DNA of 35,931 nucleotides from Azolla pinnata (Eukaryota > Streptophyta > Polypodiopsida > Salviniales > Salviniaceae). The stretch spans positions 85,304 through 121,234 of the forward strand of contig JBBBWG010030864.1 in the NCBI GenBank assembly GCA_037176905.1, written 5' to 3'. Under the pieces are notes generated by a model, which was not told the DNA's origin, searched no databases, and saw only the letters and a program-made list of their open reading frames with translations. Made by a program: the position numbers and the translations under genes. Of the stretch, positions 24,140 through 35,614 are shown in pieces (within the stretch, counting starts at the first letter, position 1; every line of letters starts with the position of its first letter).

Positions 24140-24780
24140 CGGTGATGGAGGCTGGTCGTGATGGTGATATTGATGGTGATGGTGATGCTCTTCGAGACTT
24201 GCTTGCATCTGATCCTAGCAGCAGAATTGTCAGACTTGTTGACGAGGGTTCCTGAGGTTCGATACATACACAACCTGTCTGCTGTACGAATCGATCGATG
24301 ATTGTTCATGGATTCACGATGATGATGGTGGCGGTGATGGTGATGCTCTTTGAAACTTGCTTGCATCTGATCCTAGCAGCAGAATTCTCAGACCTGCTGA
24401 TGGGGGTTCCTGAGGCTCAGTACATACACAGCCCGTTTGTTGCACGAATCGATCGATTGTTCATGGATTCATGATGATGATGATGATGATGCTGGTGGTG
24501 ATGGTGATGGTGATGCGCTTCGAAACTTGTTTGCATCTGATCCTAGCAGCAGAATTCTCAGACCCGTTGACGGGGGTTCCTGAGGCTCGATACACAGCCT
24601 GTTTGTTGCACGAATCGATCGATTGCTCGTGGATTCATGATGATGCCGGTGGTGGCGATGGTGATATTGATGGTGATGGTGACGCTCTTCGAAACTTGCT
24701 TGCATCTGATCCCAGCAACAGCAGGATTCTCCAAACCTGTTGACGAGGAGGGCTAGATACACAGCGTCGAGCCGGAAGTG
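23750..24780. repeat. Tandem array of about 157-204 bp units, interrupted by an assembly gap
   Basis: A conserved block starting CTCTTCGAAACTTGCTTGCA recurs at about 23984, 24188, 24345, 24515 and 24683. It is followed in each copy by CTAGCAGCAGAATTCTCAGA or a near variant, then GGTTCCTGAGGCTC, then a CGAATCGATCGATTG segment and GTTCATGGATTCATGATG. A GAT/GGT trinucleotide run of varying length fills the rest of each unit and explains the period differences. The last copy degenerates at about 24730. The left edge near 23750 begins with the same ATGGATTCATGATG, so at least one more copy may be lost in the gap. Confidence 0.88.
23869..23968. other. Assembly gap (100 N)
   Basis: Exactly 100 N, the usual placeholder for a gap of unknown size, inside the GAT-rich tandem array. 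True array length is not known. Confidence 0.99.
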
Positions 24781-25660
24781 ACAGTGGAGATGAATGGAGC
24801 TCGTTCCCCGACGCCTCTGTGTTCACCTTGGGCTGGGTCTGAATCTGTGGTTACTTCCGATTCAGCTCATCAGAAGCGCCAGAGTATATTGTGGTTGTAT
24901 GGCGAAGAGATGGTCTGGGTCATAGATATATATAAGTAGTGTCCGGGGCCAGCAGCAAAGAAAGAATATGATGACGATGAAGTAATCACCTGATCATTTT
25001 TTGCCTCGTGCCCTGAGGTATACATTGTGGAAGAAAGAGTTAAACATTGGTATCGGTTGAGTTTCATGGAATCATATATATATATATATATATATACCCT
25101 AAAACATTCTGGATCCATTAAATCCAAAAGATCATAAGGTTTGCTCAGAGGTTTAGCCTCCTAACAAGACTATGTGTTCGGGCTCTCGACCACGAGCGAA
25201 AATAACTATGGTTTTATTTTGTGGAGAAGGTGGGTACAAAACATGGGAAGACGGGAAAATTACAGCTTCATGGCGACATGTTGTCAGCATTTTTTATAAG
25301 TTTCAAAGAATCCAATACTGTTCTTATCAGTTGGTGGTTTTGCTGGCAAAACTGCTCGGAAAGTTGTTCAACTGGAAACCCACCAGAGTTTATCGAAAGA
25401 GGCTTGTCCCTGCAAATTGTAAAAGCGTACGAAAGATTGGGTCCAAGCCTCGAAGCCTGAAAGATCGTGCGCCCGAGTAATGGGCAGAAGAGAGATGATT
25501 TGGGCCACAAATGGGCAGATTGTCTGGGGCCAACAGACAAGAAGTTCATCTACTACGGATGAATCTGTTTTAGACCTCAGCAGCTGACAAAGCCACATAA
25601 CATGAAGTTATACCAACCGAAATGATAAGGACTGGTGCATAATACGGCGATCTCAATTTT
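24781..25660. other. Intergenic; no gene supported
   Basis: Unique-looking sequence with a (TA)n run at about 25074-25095. Open frames of 75-100 codons on both strands (for example plus 25172-25480) show no recognisable family. Confidence 0.5.
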
Positions 25661-25955
25661 GGGGTCTTTTACAAATCGCGCCGATAACCACATTCTAATG
25701 TCATCCAGAACACCAGGCACTCTGTGTGCGTGTGCATAACTCGTTCTCTTTGGAGGCTTTTTCGGACTCTCGTAAATTATCCACCAAACGAAGTTTTTCG
25801 GGTCTTTTAAAATCATGCCGGTAACTGCATTTCGATATCGTACAGAACGCGAATGAAGCTCTTCCGATAGCTCGCATTCTTATATATCACGCAGAACACC
25901 GAAGCGTGTGTAAAAACTCATTCTCTTTCGGAGCCTCGGACTCGTGTAATCAATC
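25661..25955. repeat. Imperfect direct repeats upstream of the bromodomain gene
   Basis: Copy A (25661-25783) and copy B (25800-25955) both start GGTCTTTT and run through a CCAGAACACC-like block, then ACTC(G/A)TTCTCTTT, GGA/GGAGCCT and CGGACTC(G/T). Copy B carries an internal extra copy of the CATT-CAGAACACC block (about 25828 and 25874). It may be an old duplicated promoter segment or an unrecognised mobile-element piece. Confidence 0.7.
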
Positions 25956-25984
25956 CACTGATGAAGCATCATTCCCTTGGAATG

Positions 25985-26438
25985 CAGAAGAATGAAAAGA
26001 ATGAAGAAGATGAAGGTGGAAGGTGAAGATGAAGAAGATGATGATGAAGAGAATGAAAGAAGAAGACAGTGAAGAGAAGATTGAAGAAAATGAAGAAGAT
26101 GATGAAGGTGAAGAAGAAGAAGAAGAAGATTGAAGAAGAAATGAAGAAATGAAGAAACCAAAGAGAATGAAGAAATGAAGAAGAAGATGATGAAGAAGAA
26201 GAAGAAGAAGATGATGAAGAAGAAGAAGAAGAAGATGAAGAAGAAAAATGAAGAAGATGAAATGAAGAAGAAGAAGAAGATGAAATGAAGAAGAAATGAA
26301 GAAGAGAAATGAAGAAGATGAAATGAAGAAGAAGATGAAGAAATGAAGAAGAAGAAGAAGATGAAATGAAGAAGAAATGAAGAAGAAGAAGAAGATGAAA
26401 TGAAGAAGAAATGAAGAAGAAAATGAAGAAGAAGAAGT

Positions 26439-26473
<35 letters not shown>

Positions 26474-26530
26474 AGAAGAAACAGGGGAAGAAACAGGGGA
26501 AGCAGAAGAAGGAAGGAAGGAAAAGAGACA
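25985..26530 (+). repeat. GAA/GATGAA-rich purine tract (about 500 bp)
   Basis: About 500 bp in which the plus strand is nearly all A, G and scattered T, built of GAAGAA, GAAGATGAA and GAAATGAA units. It ends in a pure (GAA)n at about 26445-26480. It forms the leader or the very start of the bromodomain gene and keeps all minus frames open as Ser/Phe/Leu runs. Confidence 0.9.
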
Positions 26531-26541
26531 GGAAGAAGGCG

Positions 26542-27089
26542 ATGATGCTGAGAAGGAAGAAGAAGAAGAAGACCCACAAGACATCTCCTCCTCTTCCTGC
26601 TCTCGCCCTGCATCAGAAGCAGCCGCAGCAGCAGAAGCAGCAGGACCTTTCTCCTCCTTCCAACCACCATCGCCATAGCCATCGCCATAGCCATCTCCAC
26701 CTCCATCGCCCACAACCCCTTCCTCCTTCCCTCTCTTCTACTTCCACTTCCACTACCCCGCCCACCAAGAAGAAGAAGCTCCTGCAAGCCATCCTCAACA
26801 ACAACCCTAATCTTGCCTCTGATCCGCCTCCCAACCCTAACCCTAACCCTAACCCTAGCCTTTGCCTCAGCCCTAGCCGCTGCTCCCCGAACCCTAGCCA
26901 TATCCCTGTCCCTAGCCCTCGCCCTAACCCTAACCCTAACCCTAACCCTAACCCTAACCCTCGCCCTAGCCCTAACCTTTGCAACCCTAATTCCTCCAGC
27001 CCTAACCCTAAGTCCCTTCCTCACAATCGGAATCAAAAGCCTCGACCGCATCCTAAGCCGAATTCCCCTTTTCCTTCCGATTCCTCCCT

Positions 27090-27122
<33 letters not shown>

Positions 27123-30100
27123 CTCCTCCTGCTCTGATTCTTCTGCTCCTGCTCCTCCCAACCCCCTTGCTCATCTCCGTCCTCACCATAGCCACGCTTC
27201 CCATCAGCATCAGCAGCAACTCCTCCTCCAGCAGCAGAAGCAAGAGGCTCTTCATCAGCAGACCCAGAAGCTCACCTCTGAACTCCGCCGCAAGCTCCAA
27301 CAGCAGCACCTTCACCATCTTCAGCTCCAGCAACATCACCCAGAGCTCCTACAGCACTTGAAAACCCATGTCAATCCCCACCAGAACACAGATCTAAGAC
27401 AACAAGAACAGGGGTTGGGAAGTGCAAACCCTAATTATCTACGTAGCCCAAGCCCAAGCCCTAGCTCTAACCCTAACCCTAGCCATAACCCTAGCCCTAG
27501 CCCTAGCCCTAACCCTAGCCCGAACCCTAACCCTAACCCTAACCCAAAGCGGACACGGGCAGTATTTGAAGATCAGGATCTGCCTGCTAATGGGGCAGAT
27601 AAAATGGAACCTTTGCTCAAACAGGTAAATGCACATCCTTTCCTTTCCCATGATTGATTCGGTCTAATTTATTTCAGCGCAATTCTCTTTCAAATCCATT
27701 GAGATTTCCATTTCTGCTATTTACCCATCAATCTAATGGATTTCTCTGTTGGTTTATAACAAAAAAAGGGGAAATCTCCCAGGAATCCGGCCATGGAAAC
27801 ACCCCCTTCAAGTATGTCATGCATTTTTCTTTTTTTATAGATATTCCCCTTCTTCCTCATTTGGGTTTCACTTGATTGTTGTCTCGGAATAGAGTAGCGT
27901 GAATAAGAAACTATGCAAATTTTTCTCCTTTTGAAATGCAGAAACCTCGGAAACCTCAGAAACCCCTGTGGTTCCCACCAAGCAAGCTCTGGGAGGGATA
28001 TTGGAAGAATTACAAAAGTAGGCATTACTTTCTCATTTCTTGCATTTATCCTTTTAACATATCATACTAAGCAAACCCATAAAGGCTAAAGGCATTGAGA
28101 AGGGTGATGCTTATTTGCCTAGAAAACAGAGATATTTTATGTCCTGATATGGCCACCGTTTTGACTATATCTGTGTAGAAAAAATTATCTTTAGTGTGGA
28201 ATATTTAGATTTTTTTATCCTAAGATATGATATGTTTCCTTTTTCTTTGAGTACAGAAAAGATAAAATTGGAGCCTTCTCAGAACCTGTTGATCCTAAAG
28301 AAGTAAGAACACTGCCCATGGCATACTTTAAAACTGCATCGGTTCAATTTTACTTGTCTTTCTATCTGATTGTCTTTGGAAATTTGGTGACAACATAAAG
28401 GTTCCGGAATATCATAACATAATCAAGGAGCCAATGGACTTTGGGACCATGAAGAAACGGATCGCAGTTGGCTATTACACGGATCTGGGCCTTTTCGAGG
28501 TTGGTAAAGGATTGGACGAGTTTCTATCTTGATTTCATTAGATTCAGCATTGTTCGTTTTATGACCTGTACTAATGGTGTTGTTGTGGCCATTAGAAAGA
28601 TATTTTCAAGATCTGTAGTAATGCGATGACTTTCAATGCTATGGGAACTGTTTATTACAAACAGGTGAATAACCTAATCTAGCTGAAGTCTGGAAATGGC
28701 TAATCCAGGAAGTTTGTTTTTTAAATGTCACTTCACTTTTATGGCTATTTGATGTGTTTGTAGGCTCGTGCTATTAAAGTCGCAGCAGAAAGGTGTTTTG
28801 GAGATTTGAGAACCAAGTTCTCTTCTGCTGTTAATCCAGCTGCTGAAGTTGTGACAACTCAAAAGAGCAGTGTGAAGCGATCGCACAAGAAGAAAGCGGC
28901 TCTGAATATGTTTATTGATAACCCCAATGCACCCGAAGCTGTGCTTACCAATGGTGATTATGATATGGTTTCTCAAGCTGACCATGCATTAGTTCAGGAA
29001 AAAGTAAATGGAGATTTTCAGAAGGAAGACCCATCAATGAGTGAGTACGATAAAGAAAAATCAAAGTTTTTTTGTGGTGGAAAAAGTTTATGAAGTTGTG
29101 GGATGGATCAGAAATTGTCAATAAGGACTGGTAATTTGTGTCAGGGCGTTTAATGTTCGACTAGAGCGTATGTTTCATGCTTTTAATACCTTCCATAACA
29201 ACAGAATAAATAACCTGTCTTCATGCCACATGGTGTATTGTTAGGTTATCTTTCTAAGACAAGCTAACTAGAGAAGAATAGGAAGTGAATATGCTGCACC
29301 AAGTTAAGGTCCGAGGATAAGATGTGGATCTTCATTTGATATGCCCCAGCACACATGTTGTCTTAATATCTTCCATTCACAACATGATAATTTACCATCT
29401 TTCCGTATGCAGTAGCTTGCAAAGCCTATTTATTTAGATAAACTATGGGACCATCGATTAATATCAGAACCATTTAACGCTCTGGTACCCGAAACTCATA
29501 AGATCTCTGACTTGTTTCGGCAGCTGAGAGATTTGGTCTTTTATTGGCATGGCTTAAAAGATTTGAGGCTTATCCTCCACATTGAACTAGTCATCATGTG
29601 CTGTGTATTAACAGGTTATCTCGGGAAGTCAGGTGAGGGGAGAAGATCCTTACCAACAGATGAGAGCCGTCGAAACACATTTAAGCCACGCCCAGTGCGG
29701 GACGCTGCTTTGGCTACTGCCCCACTATTAACACCATCCTTGCAATTTGTACCGGTAAACCCTTCCAGCATGCTAAAATTTGCCTTGAATGCTTGATCAC
29801 TCGATGCTCCTTAATATTATTTTTGTACCGATGGCCCGTAACCTGGAAGCATAAGAACCCCAAATTTGGATGTCTGGTTCGTCTTTATGACATGAAAATC
29901 ACATCAAAGTTTTTGCTGAGGTTCCGTTTATCTAATACCTGATTTGGTAACACAAAATGTGCAGCATGTTACAAAAAACTTTGCTGTTATTTGTAGGGCG
30001 ACCTTTATGTAAAATTTCACTCTGAATACGTTTTTGTTTTTAATTTTTTGCCTAACATTTTAAACATGAAACCTGCATGCAAAATCACAGGCAGCATGCC

Positions 30101-30825
30101 AGTTCCAGTTCTCTTATGCAAGAAGCTTGGCTTGGTTCGCTGGCGATTTAGGACCTGATGTATGGAAAGTGGCGCAAGATAAGATTCGTCGAGCTCTTCC
30201 TCAAGGTGTTCCCTTTGGACCAGGATGGGTTGGAGAAAGAGGCGCATCTGGTGCTTCGCCAATTAAACCTAACATAACAGTACATTCTAAGCAAAGAGAC
30301 CCTTTCGGGCAGACAAAGCTTCCCCATCTGCAGAATGATCGGCTTGTGAGGAATGGCCCCGTCGGGGGTGATTCCAGAGCTAAAGAGATGGTTCACCCTG
30401 AGGTTTCAGCTTCACATGCAGATGGGAGTCTCAGTGCTGGTTCGGATTGTCTGCTTCAGCCAAAGGATTCGGCTTCTGAGTTGCATCAAGCTGCCAAGGA
30501 TGCGAGATCCTCTGGAACAATGACGAGGGAGAGGAAGGATGATAGCTGCCTGTCAAATACTGCAGGAAATAATGTTTTGACGACTACCACTAGTGGGTTG
30601 CAGCTGTGTTCTGATGTGAATACTGAGCAGTTGATCTCATCGTCGCGCATAGAGGCAAAAGCTGCTGTTGTAGATCTTCTACCGCAATCTTCAGGAACAG
30701 CACCCGAGGGTAGGATTCAGGAGAAACCTGCAACCGGAGAGGCTATCAAGCCATCTTCATTCATGAAGAGCAACTATTCAGAGCCCTTGCAAAATGGGCA
30801 AGCTGGTGGCAGGGCTTATTCATAG
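26542..30825 (+). CDS. BRD9/BRD7-like bromodomain protein, plant SWI/SNF (BRD1/2/13-type) subunit
   Basis: Nine exons: 26542-27624, 27769-27811 (tentative), 27942-28017, 28257-28302, 28401-28499, 28596-28664, 28764-29040, 29615-29754 and 30091-30825; about 855 aa. The bromodomain spans about 391-495 and binds acetyl-lysine: LGGILEELQKKD, FSEPVDPKEVPEYHNII, EPMDFGTMKKRI and CSNAMTFNAMGTVYYKQA, with the key Asn at 463. After it, GYLGKSGEGRR and a second conserved block, YARSLAWFAGDLGPDVWKVA to FGPGWVGE (about 621-659), match the C-terminal region of Arabidopsis BRD1, BRD2 and BRD13, core subunits of BRAHMA-containing remodelling complexes in the nucleus. The first 361 residues are low-complexity Lys, His/Gln, Ser and Pro-Asn. 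An earlier in-frame ATG at 26437 adds a poly-Lys run from GAA repeats; 26542 is a cautious choice and the true start is uncertain. Confidence 0.92.
26831..26962 (+). repeat. (CCCTAA)n telomere-type arrays translated as Pro-Asn repeats, first cluster
   Basis: Two CCCTAA runs (about 26831-26857 and 26921-26961) lie inside exon 1 of the bromodomain gene. In the coding frame each hexamer reads as one Pro-Asn pair. Variants CCCTAG and CCCTCG give Pro-Ser and Pro-Arg. The hexamer length keeps the frame. Confidence 0.9.
27447..27548 (+). repeat. (CCCTAA)n telomere-type array translated as Pro-Asn/Pro-Ser, second cluster
   Basis: Mixed CCCTAA and CCCTAG hexamers in exon 1 of the bromodomain gene, just before KRTRAVFEDQD. 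The frame is the same as that of the first cluster. Confidence 0.9.
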
Positions 30826-31707
30826 CTGAACTCCTGGATATATACAGACACATACATTCTTCCTTGAAAGGGTCCTGCCTCGATACAATGTATTTCTCTC
30901 ACCATCCTTTACAGGTGGTGCAAAGTTTCATTTACAAGTCGTGGAAGCAACGAAATCCGTCCCCATTCATGAGGTCAAAGGTTGTGATGGGGAGAGAAAC
31001 AGAGCCTGTTGTTGCCTTTGGTTGCTGCCCTAGATGGGGAGTGAGATTCCATGGCTTGGAGCTGAACAAAGAAGAGACGCCGAGCCTGCAGAATTTGCAC
31101 TGTCATGCAAGCCCTCAATGTACCTTATATAAATGTGATGCCCTTCTTCAAACAGCCAAGCCGAATCGGAATGTGATCTGAAGCTGGTGGTGACTGAGAG
31201 TTTTAGGTAAGGAGTTGTTTTTTGTACAGATCTGCAGTGAAAGAAACTTTTGTATCAGTACATTTAGCCCTCGCCGAGCTGCTGTTCATGTCGGTGTTGG
31301 TCTGCTTGTCTTTATCTTGGGTTCAGGATAAAGACCAGCAAGCCAAACCCTGAAACCCTGATTTGGATTCAACACCTGGTGATGATCACTTAAGTACATA
31401 CCATGTACCCTTTGTACCTAACATAAACAAACTATATTTGATGGCAAAAGGAAAGCTTTTTTTTTTTTATGGTATAGGAAGAAAACCTGCTGAAGAGAGA
31501 GGGCTTGGGCCTTGGAGAGAACTTGCAAGCAACCTGCATTAGCGCATTCTCATTGATCATCGTTGTACAGAAGATTGCAATGAGTTTTTTTCTGTTTGTT
31601 TTTTGGAAACTGTCACCAGAAGCATTAAGAACAGGAAAGTTTGAGAATTGGCATACCATCCTGTATTCAAACTTGGCATGAATGCTGTGCTACACTGGGT
31701 ATGCTAT

Positions 31708-31745
<38 letters not shown>

Positions 31746-32704
31746 GCCATTGGAGATTTGTTATCTGTTTGCATGGAAAGAGAAGTTTGTGTTTACAAAT
31801 TAGATCATTGAAAATGCATGATTTTATTTCCTCCGATACCTATAACTTTTTTTCGTGTCTTCTTCGGAATACTGAGGAAGATATGGGTGTGTAAATATGC
31901 TCAGTAGAATTGGAAGGTCAAGGAGTAGTAGAGGCCACAGAGAGAATGCTCTTAGATCGAATCTTAGGATATGGCACCATGAAGTTTTATACTTCAATCT
32001 AGGGATCGTGATGTAATATTGAATCCCCGCCGCCAAACCTCAGTCTCTAATGATACCAAATTTGAGACCATGCTAGAAACAATATTGTAGAACAGCTTTT
32101 ACATTGCTAAAAAAAGCCTTAAAGAAAGATGAGGAGATCCTGTGCCAGTTAAGGCTACATGACACTAGCTGCACACCACGCGTGAGGATTAAAACCATCA
32201 TCTCAAGCACAATCACGAAAGATTGTGTAAATTGCAATGATGGAAACACTAAAAAACATAAGCACAAGGTAGCAATTAGGCATTTGAAACAGTTTGCATT
32301 TACCACTGGATTTGCAACCAGGAACTGCTAGCAAATGCACACACTGACAAAATTTTAGCTGGTTTGTTATCCCAAGAAGGCGAATCCATATTCAGCATCA
32401 CACATCATACAAGCAACACTTGCTTCTCTCTACAGCAAAGTGGAAAACATGGCATGTGGGCCTTCATGCTTACAAGAAAAGCCAGGATGGGAACCGGCTC
32501 CTTGTTTTTGCCCTAGGTCTCATGGCATGGTAGAGAACACATCAATGCAAAGAATTTAAAGATGAACAAAATAAAAATGCAAAAGACGCCATTTGCTACT
32601 TTTGTATTCGTCTTTCCCACCTTACATCCTGTTTCCCATCTTGTTGTCTAAAGGATTCTTCACTGACATTACATTTTGATGTGAAAGAAGAAATCCTAGC
32701 TTCA
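30826..32704. other. Convergent 3' regions of bromodomain and SPF45 genes
   Basis: No gene is supported. It includes the likely 3' untranslated sequences of both genes. A (CA)n(TA)n microsatellite lies at about 31709-31745. The 105-codon plus frame at 30864-31181 has no recognised family and is likely part of the bromodomain transcript's 3' end. Confidence 0.55.
31709..31745. repeat. (CA)n(TA)n compound microsatellite
   Basis: About eleven CA units directly followed by about eight TA units, perfect alternation of purine and pyrimidine. Confidence 0.9.
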
Positions 32705-35476
32705 TCAAGAGGGTTGCAAAGCTGCTTGAATTTCTCCAGGAAGTGGGGCTAACTCGCATGCAGCAAATCGGTCTTCGTCATAGAAACCTGCTCTAACAAC
32801 CCGACCACCGAAAAAACGGCCATCGAGGTCGACTAATGCTTTTGTCGCTTGTTCTGAGCGTTCGAATTGCACAAATATCCGCACTGCTTCAGTTACTGGG
32901 AAGTCGTTCTCAGTTACCTCAAAGATTATCACATTTGTCACAGTGCCATATTTTGCACATTCAGATGCGACCTCATCTTCCAGCTCATCATCAACCTCTC
33001 CTGGTCCAACCTGCAAAATAAATCAATCATACTTTCCATATATCCTCTTCATTTTTAGGGCTGTATAACTTGCAAGAGAGTGAGTAGAGGGTTAAAGCAA
33101 TGCATAAAAGGAAAAGTGGGGTCCATTTGACTAGGAATGTTTATATCCATGGCCTGGTTCCAGCATTTTAACTATGAGAATCATAAGAATGTACATGTAG
33201 CATCGAACTCTCTATTAGTCACTCTCTGGATATTCATGGCCAAATTCAACACTTTGAAATGCCTACATCTGATTACAAGAAATCTCTCCTAGGCATATAC
33301 AAAATATGCATGTATCAACAATCATAAAAAGCAATTGAAGTAAACAATTCATTGGGCAAAGTCTAATTATCTTCTAGAAATTCTGGGTTAATGCAGCATT
33401 GCAAAAAAAAACTTGCAGTGATTACAAGAATAGCCTGCTACAAATATATACAGTATGCATAAGCAAACATAGAGTGAAGTGAACATTTCAGAGAGACGAG
33501 TGAATGAATCTCCTAGTTTGATTAGCATGGCAAGAATGAACACGTCTCAGAAAACAAGGATCAGAGAGAACCAAGCAAGTGAATCTCGTAGGGAGACAGA
33601 AATGAGACACACACAGCCAAAACTGGCTGTTTACTGAGATTATTACAATATGTACCTAACTCTCTAATTTCTAATCTAGTAATGAGTTAAAAACCACGGC
33701 ACTGTGCTCCGAAAACTACTTCACTTTGATGGTGAGCAGAGGGATGAAACTCGAGATCAAGGTCCTCTATGATGGAAAATTAAGGAGCAAGTCTACGTAG
33801 AGAGGTTCAGAAAATTTTCAAACACTTAAAACTACATTTTCTGTCTGTATTGATATGTTTCAAGGTTTAGACTCACGTCTATTAAATTTCTAAGCTCATT
33901 TTCTTGAAACCCGGTTTCTGTGAATGGCTTGAATGCAAAAAATGCATGTTCAAAAGTGACTTTCTAAATTGACGAGGTTTCAAACCAATTGACGCAAAAC
34001 ATTATAATTTGGCCCGCTGGTATACAAAACCAATGTCTATAAAAAACGCACCTTTCCTTCATTTCTCATTTACAGTCTTGGCTACATTTTGGTTTCTATC
34101 TTTACATCAATCCCATTTCTCTACTCCCTATTTCTAAAGCTATATCGGCCTAATATACATCCATGGACAGTGCAATAGAGGAAAAACATTCACAGGAAAT
34201 GTAATATGGGGAGATTCCACATCTCATAGATGTTGCAACGTTTTAAAGACCAAATGGTGAGACAAGGACATCTCATTGCTCATAGCCAAAACAGTCCATA
34301 AATTTACAAAATACAATATCATTACCATTCAAATTACGCCAGGATCTTAAGAAAATGGATACTGACCATGTTTCTAAGGAGGACAACTCGAGTAGGCGGA
34401 CCAGAGATGGAAACTCCCGACTTTGCCTTTTTCTCGGCACTAGCATTCACAATAACTCCAGCTCTTCGATCAGTTTTCCTTGCCATAAGTGGGGTAGTAA
34501 TGCCCTGTTCTTGCTTACCCAATCCTTGACCTTCTTTCCAGCCCATACGAGCCATCATCCGTTGGGCTGCTGTCATTTGTCCACCCACACCCAAACCGAG
34601 ACCAGCATTACCAGATTTACTGATAGAGAACCCTTCTTTTTCTTCCTCCGGTGATGGTGACCTTTGCTTCGTCAGTGAGCTTGACTCGGTGGGAACACTC
34701 CCTTTGTTACCACCACCGCTCAACATAGCCCTCCGTTTCCATGCTTCTTCTCCGCTTATATGAAGAGAAGCACCTCTTGATTCCGATGCTTCCTTCTCTC
34801 TCTCTGATTCCGCTTCTCTCAATCTTGTAATCTCCCTTTCCCTTTCCCGATCTCGATCTCGATCTCGATCCCTCTCCCTTTCCCTTTCCCTTTCCCTTTC
34901 CCGTTCTCTATCGCGTTCCTCTTCTTCTCTCCTTCTCTTCTCGATCTCTCGCCGCATCTCCTCTTCGAGCTTCCTTTTCTTCCTTTCTCTACAAAGCTCT
35001 TCGTAATCGTTGGGGCGGGATGGATCGTATTCATCGATAAGGGAAGCAGATGCGCCGACAAGCTGACGGGGCGGGGAAGAAGATGAGGAGGCATTGGGAT
35101 ATGGCGAATTCGATGACAAATCTTCGACGTTCCCGCCACCGGCATAGCTTGGTGGAGGCAGAAAACCACCAGCTTTACTTAAGTTGGATTTCGACGGTGG
35201 CTTTGCTGCTGTAGGCTGGTTTTGGTTCTTCAAGACGGACGGCGGGGCAGCGAAAAGCGATGGTTTCCTTAGCGTGGAAGGCGCTAATTTGGCGGCGCTT
35301 CCGGACCACACAGACGATCCAGCCCCACCTCCTCCTCCATTCACAGATATAGAAGCGGGCAGAGACGAAGACATCGCGGAGGAGGAGGAAATACCTTTAG
35401 ATTCCTCATTGTCGCCGACGGAGGTGGAAGAGGTGGAAGAAGGGGGCGGCAAATCACCATATAACCCACCGAGCAT
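32705..35476 (-). CDS. DRT111: Splicing factor SPF45 homologue (DRT111/RSN2/SFPS type)
   Basis: Two exons on the minus strand, 35476-34367 and 33010-32705, joined in phase 0 (AAC ATG | GTT GGA), giving 471 aa. It begins MLGGLYGDLPPPSS as plant members do. Next are a WSGSAAKLAPSTLRKPSLF stretch, EEYDPSRPNDYEEL-like sequence (here IDEYDPSRPNDYEEL), an Arg/Glu/Asp-alternating charged helix, NISGEEAWKRRA-like HISGEEAWKRRAMLSGGG, and a G-patch (about 299-345: MGWKEGQGLGKQEQGITTPL). Exon 2 encodes a C-terminal RRM of the UHM type with GRFFGGRVV at the ligand-binding loop. SPF45 acts in 3' splice-site choice in the nucleus; in Arabidopsis it affects light, ABA and DNA-damage responses. Intron of 1356 bp lies between G-patch and RRM. 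The start is the ATG matching the family N-terminus; longer in-frame upstream sequence is not conserved. Confidence 0.96.
34850..34912 (-). repeat. Coding hexamer repeats (Arg-Asp then Arg-Glu) in SPF45
   Basis: Tandem GATCTC and CCTTTC-type hexamers on the plus strand read in the gene as alternating Arg-Asp and Arg-Glu pairs in the charged helix. The hexamer length preserves the frame. The family has a charged helix here, so the expansion is on a conserved theme. Confidence 0.85.
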
Positions 35477-35606
35477 GATTGGAGGAGAAGAAGGAAGCGC
35501 GCACGAACGGCAGAAGAGGTTAGATCGGTTGAAAAACCGCCATGTTCCTGCTGTGAGCCTTCTGACGGAAGCTCGCCACGGGCACAAAACCCTGAGACAG
35601 AGAAAC

Positions 35607-35614
35607 AAACCCTA
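35607..35614 (-). promoter_or_regulatory. Telobox in the SPF45 leader/promoter
   Basis: AAACCCTA on the plus strand, TAGGGTTT in the sense of the minus-strand gene, about 130 bp upstream of the ATG. Confidence 0.55.

Noticed and set aside
25880..27339. Large minus-strand Ser/Phe/Leu frames (up to 456 codons)
   Set aside because: Antisense of the GAA tract and of the bromodomain gene's exon 1; pure composition effect.
27942..28017. Reading exon 3 of the bromodomain gene in the frame starting KPRKPQKPLWF
   Set aside because: Although open, it puts the next exons out of frame, and the bromodomain sequence LEELQKKDKIGAF is only obtained in the other frame.
30864..31181. 105-codon frame after the bromodomain gene
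   Set aside because: No family, immediately follows the stop codon, and is best explained as 3' untranslated sequence.
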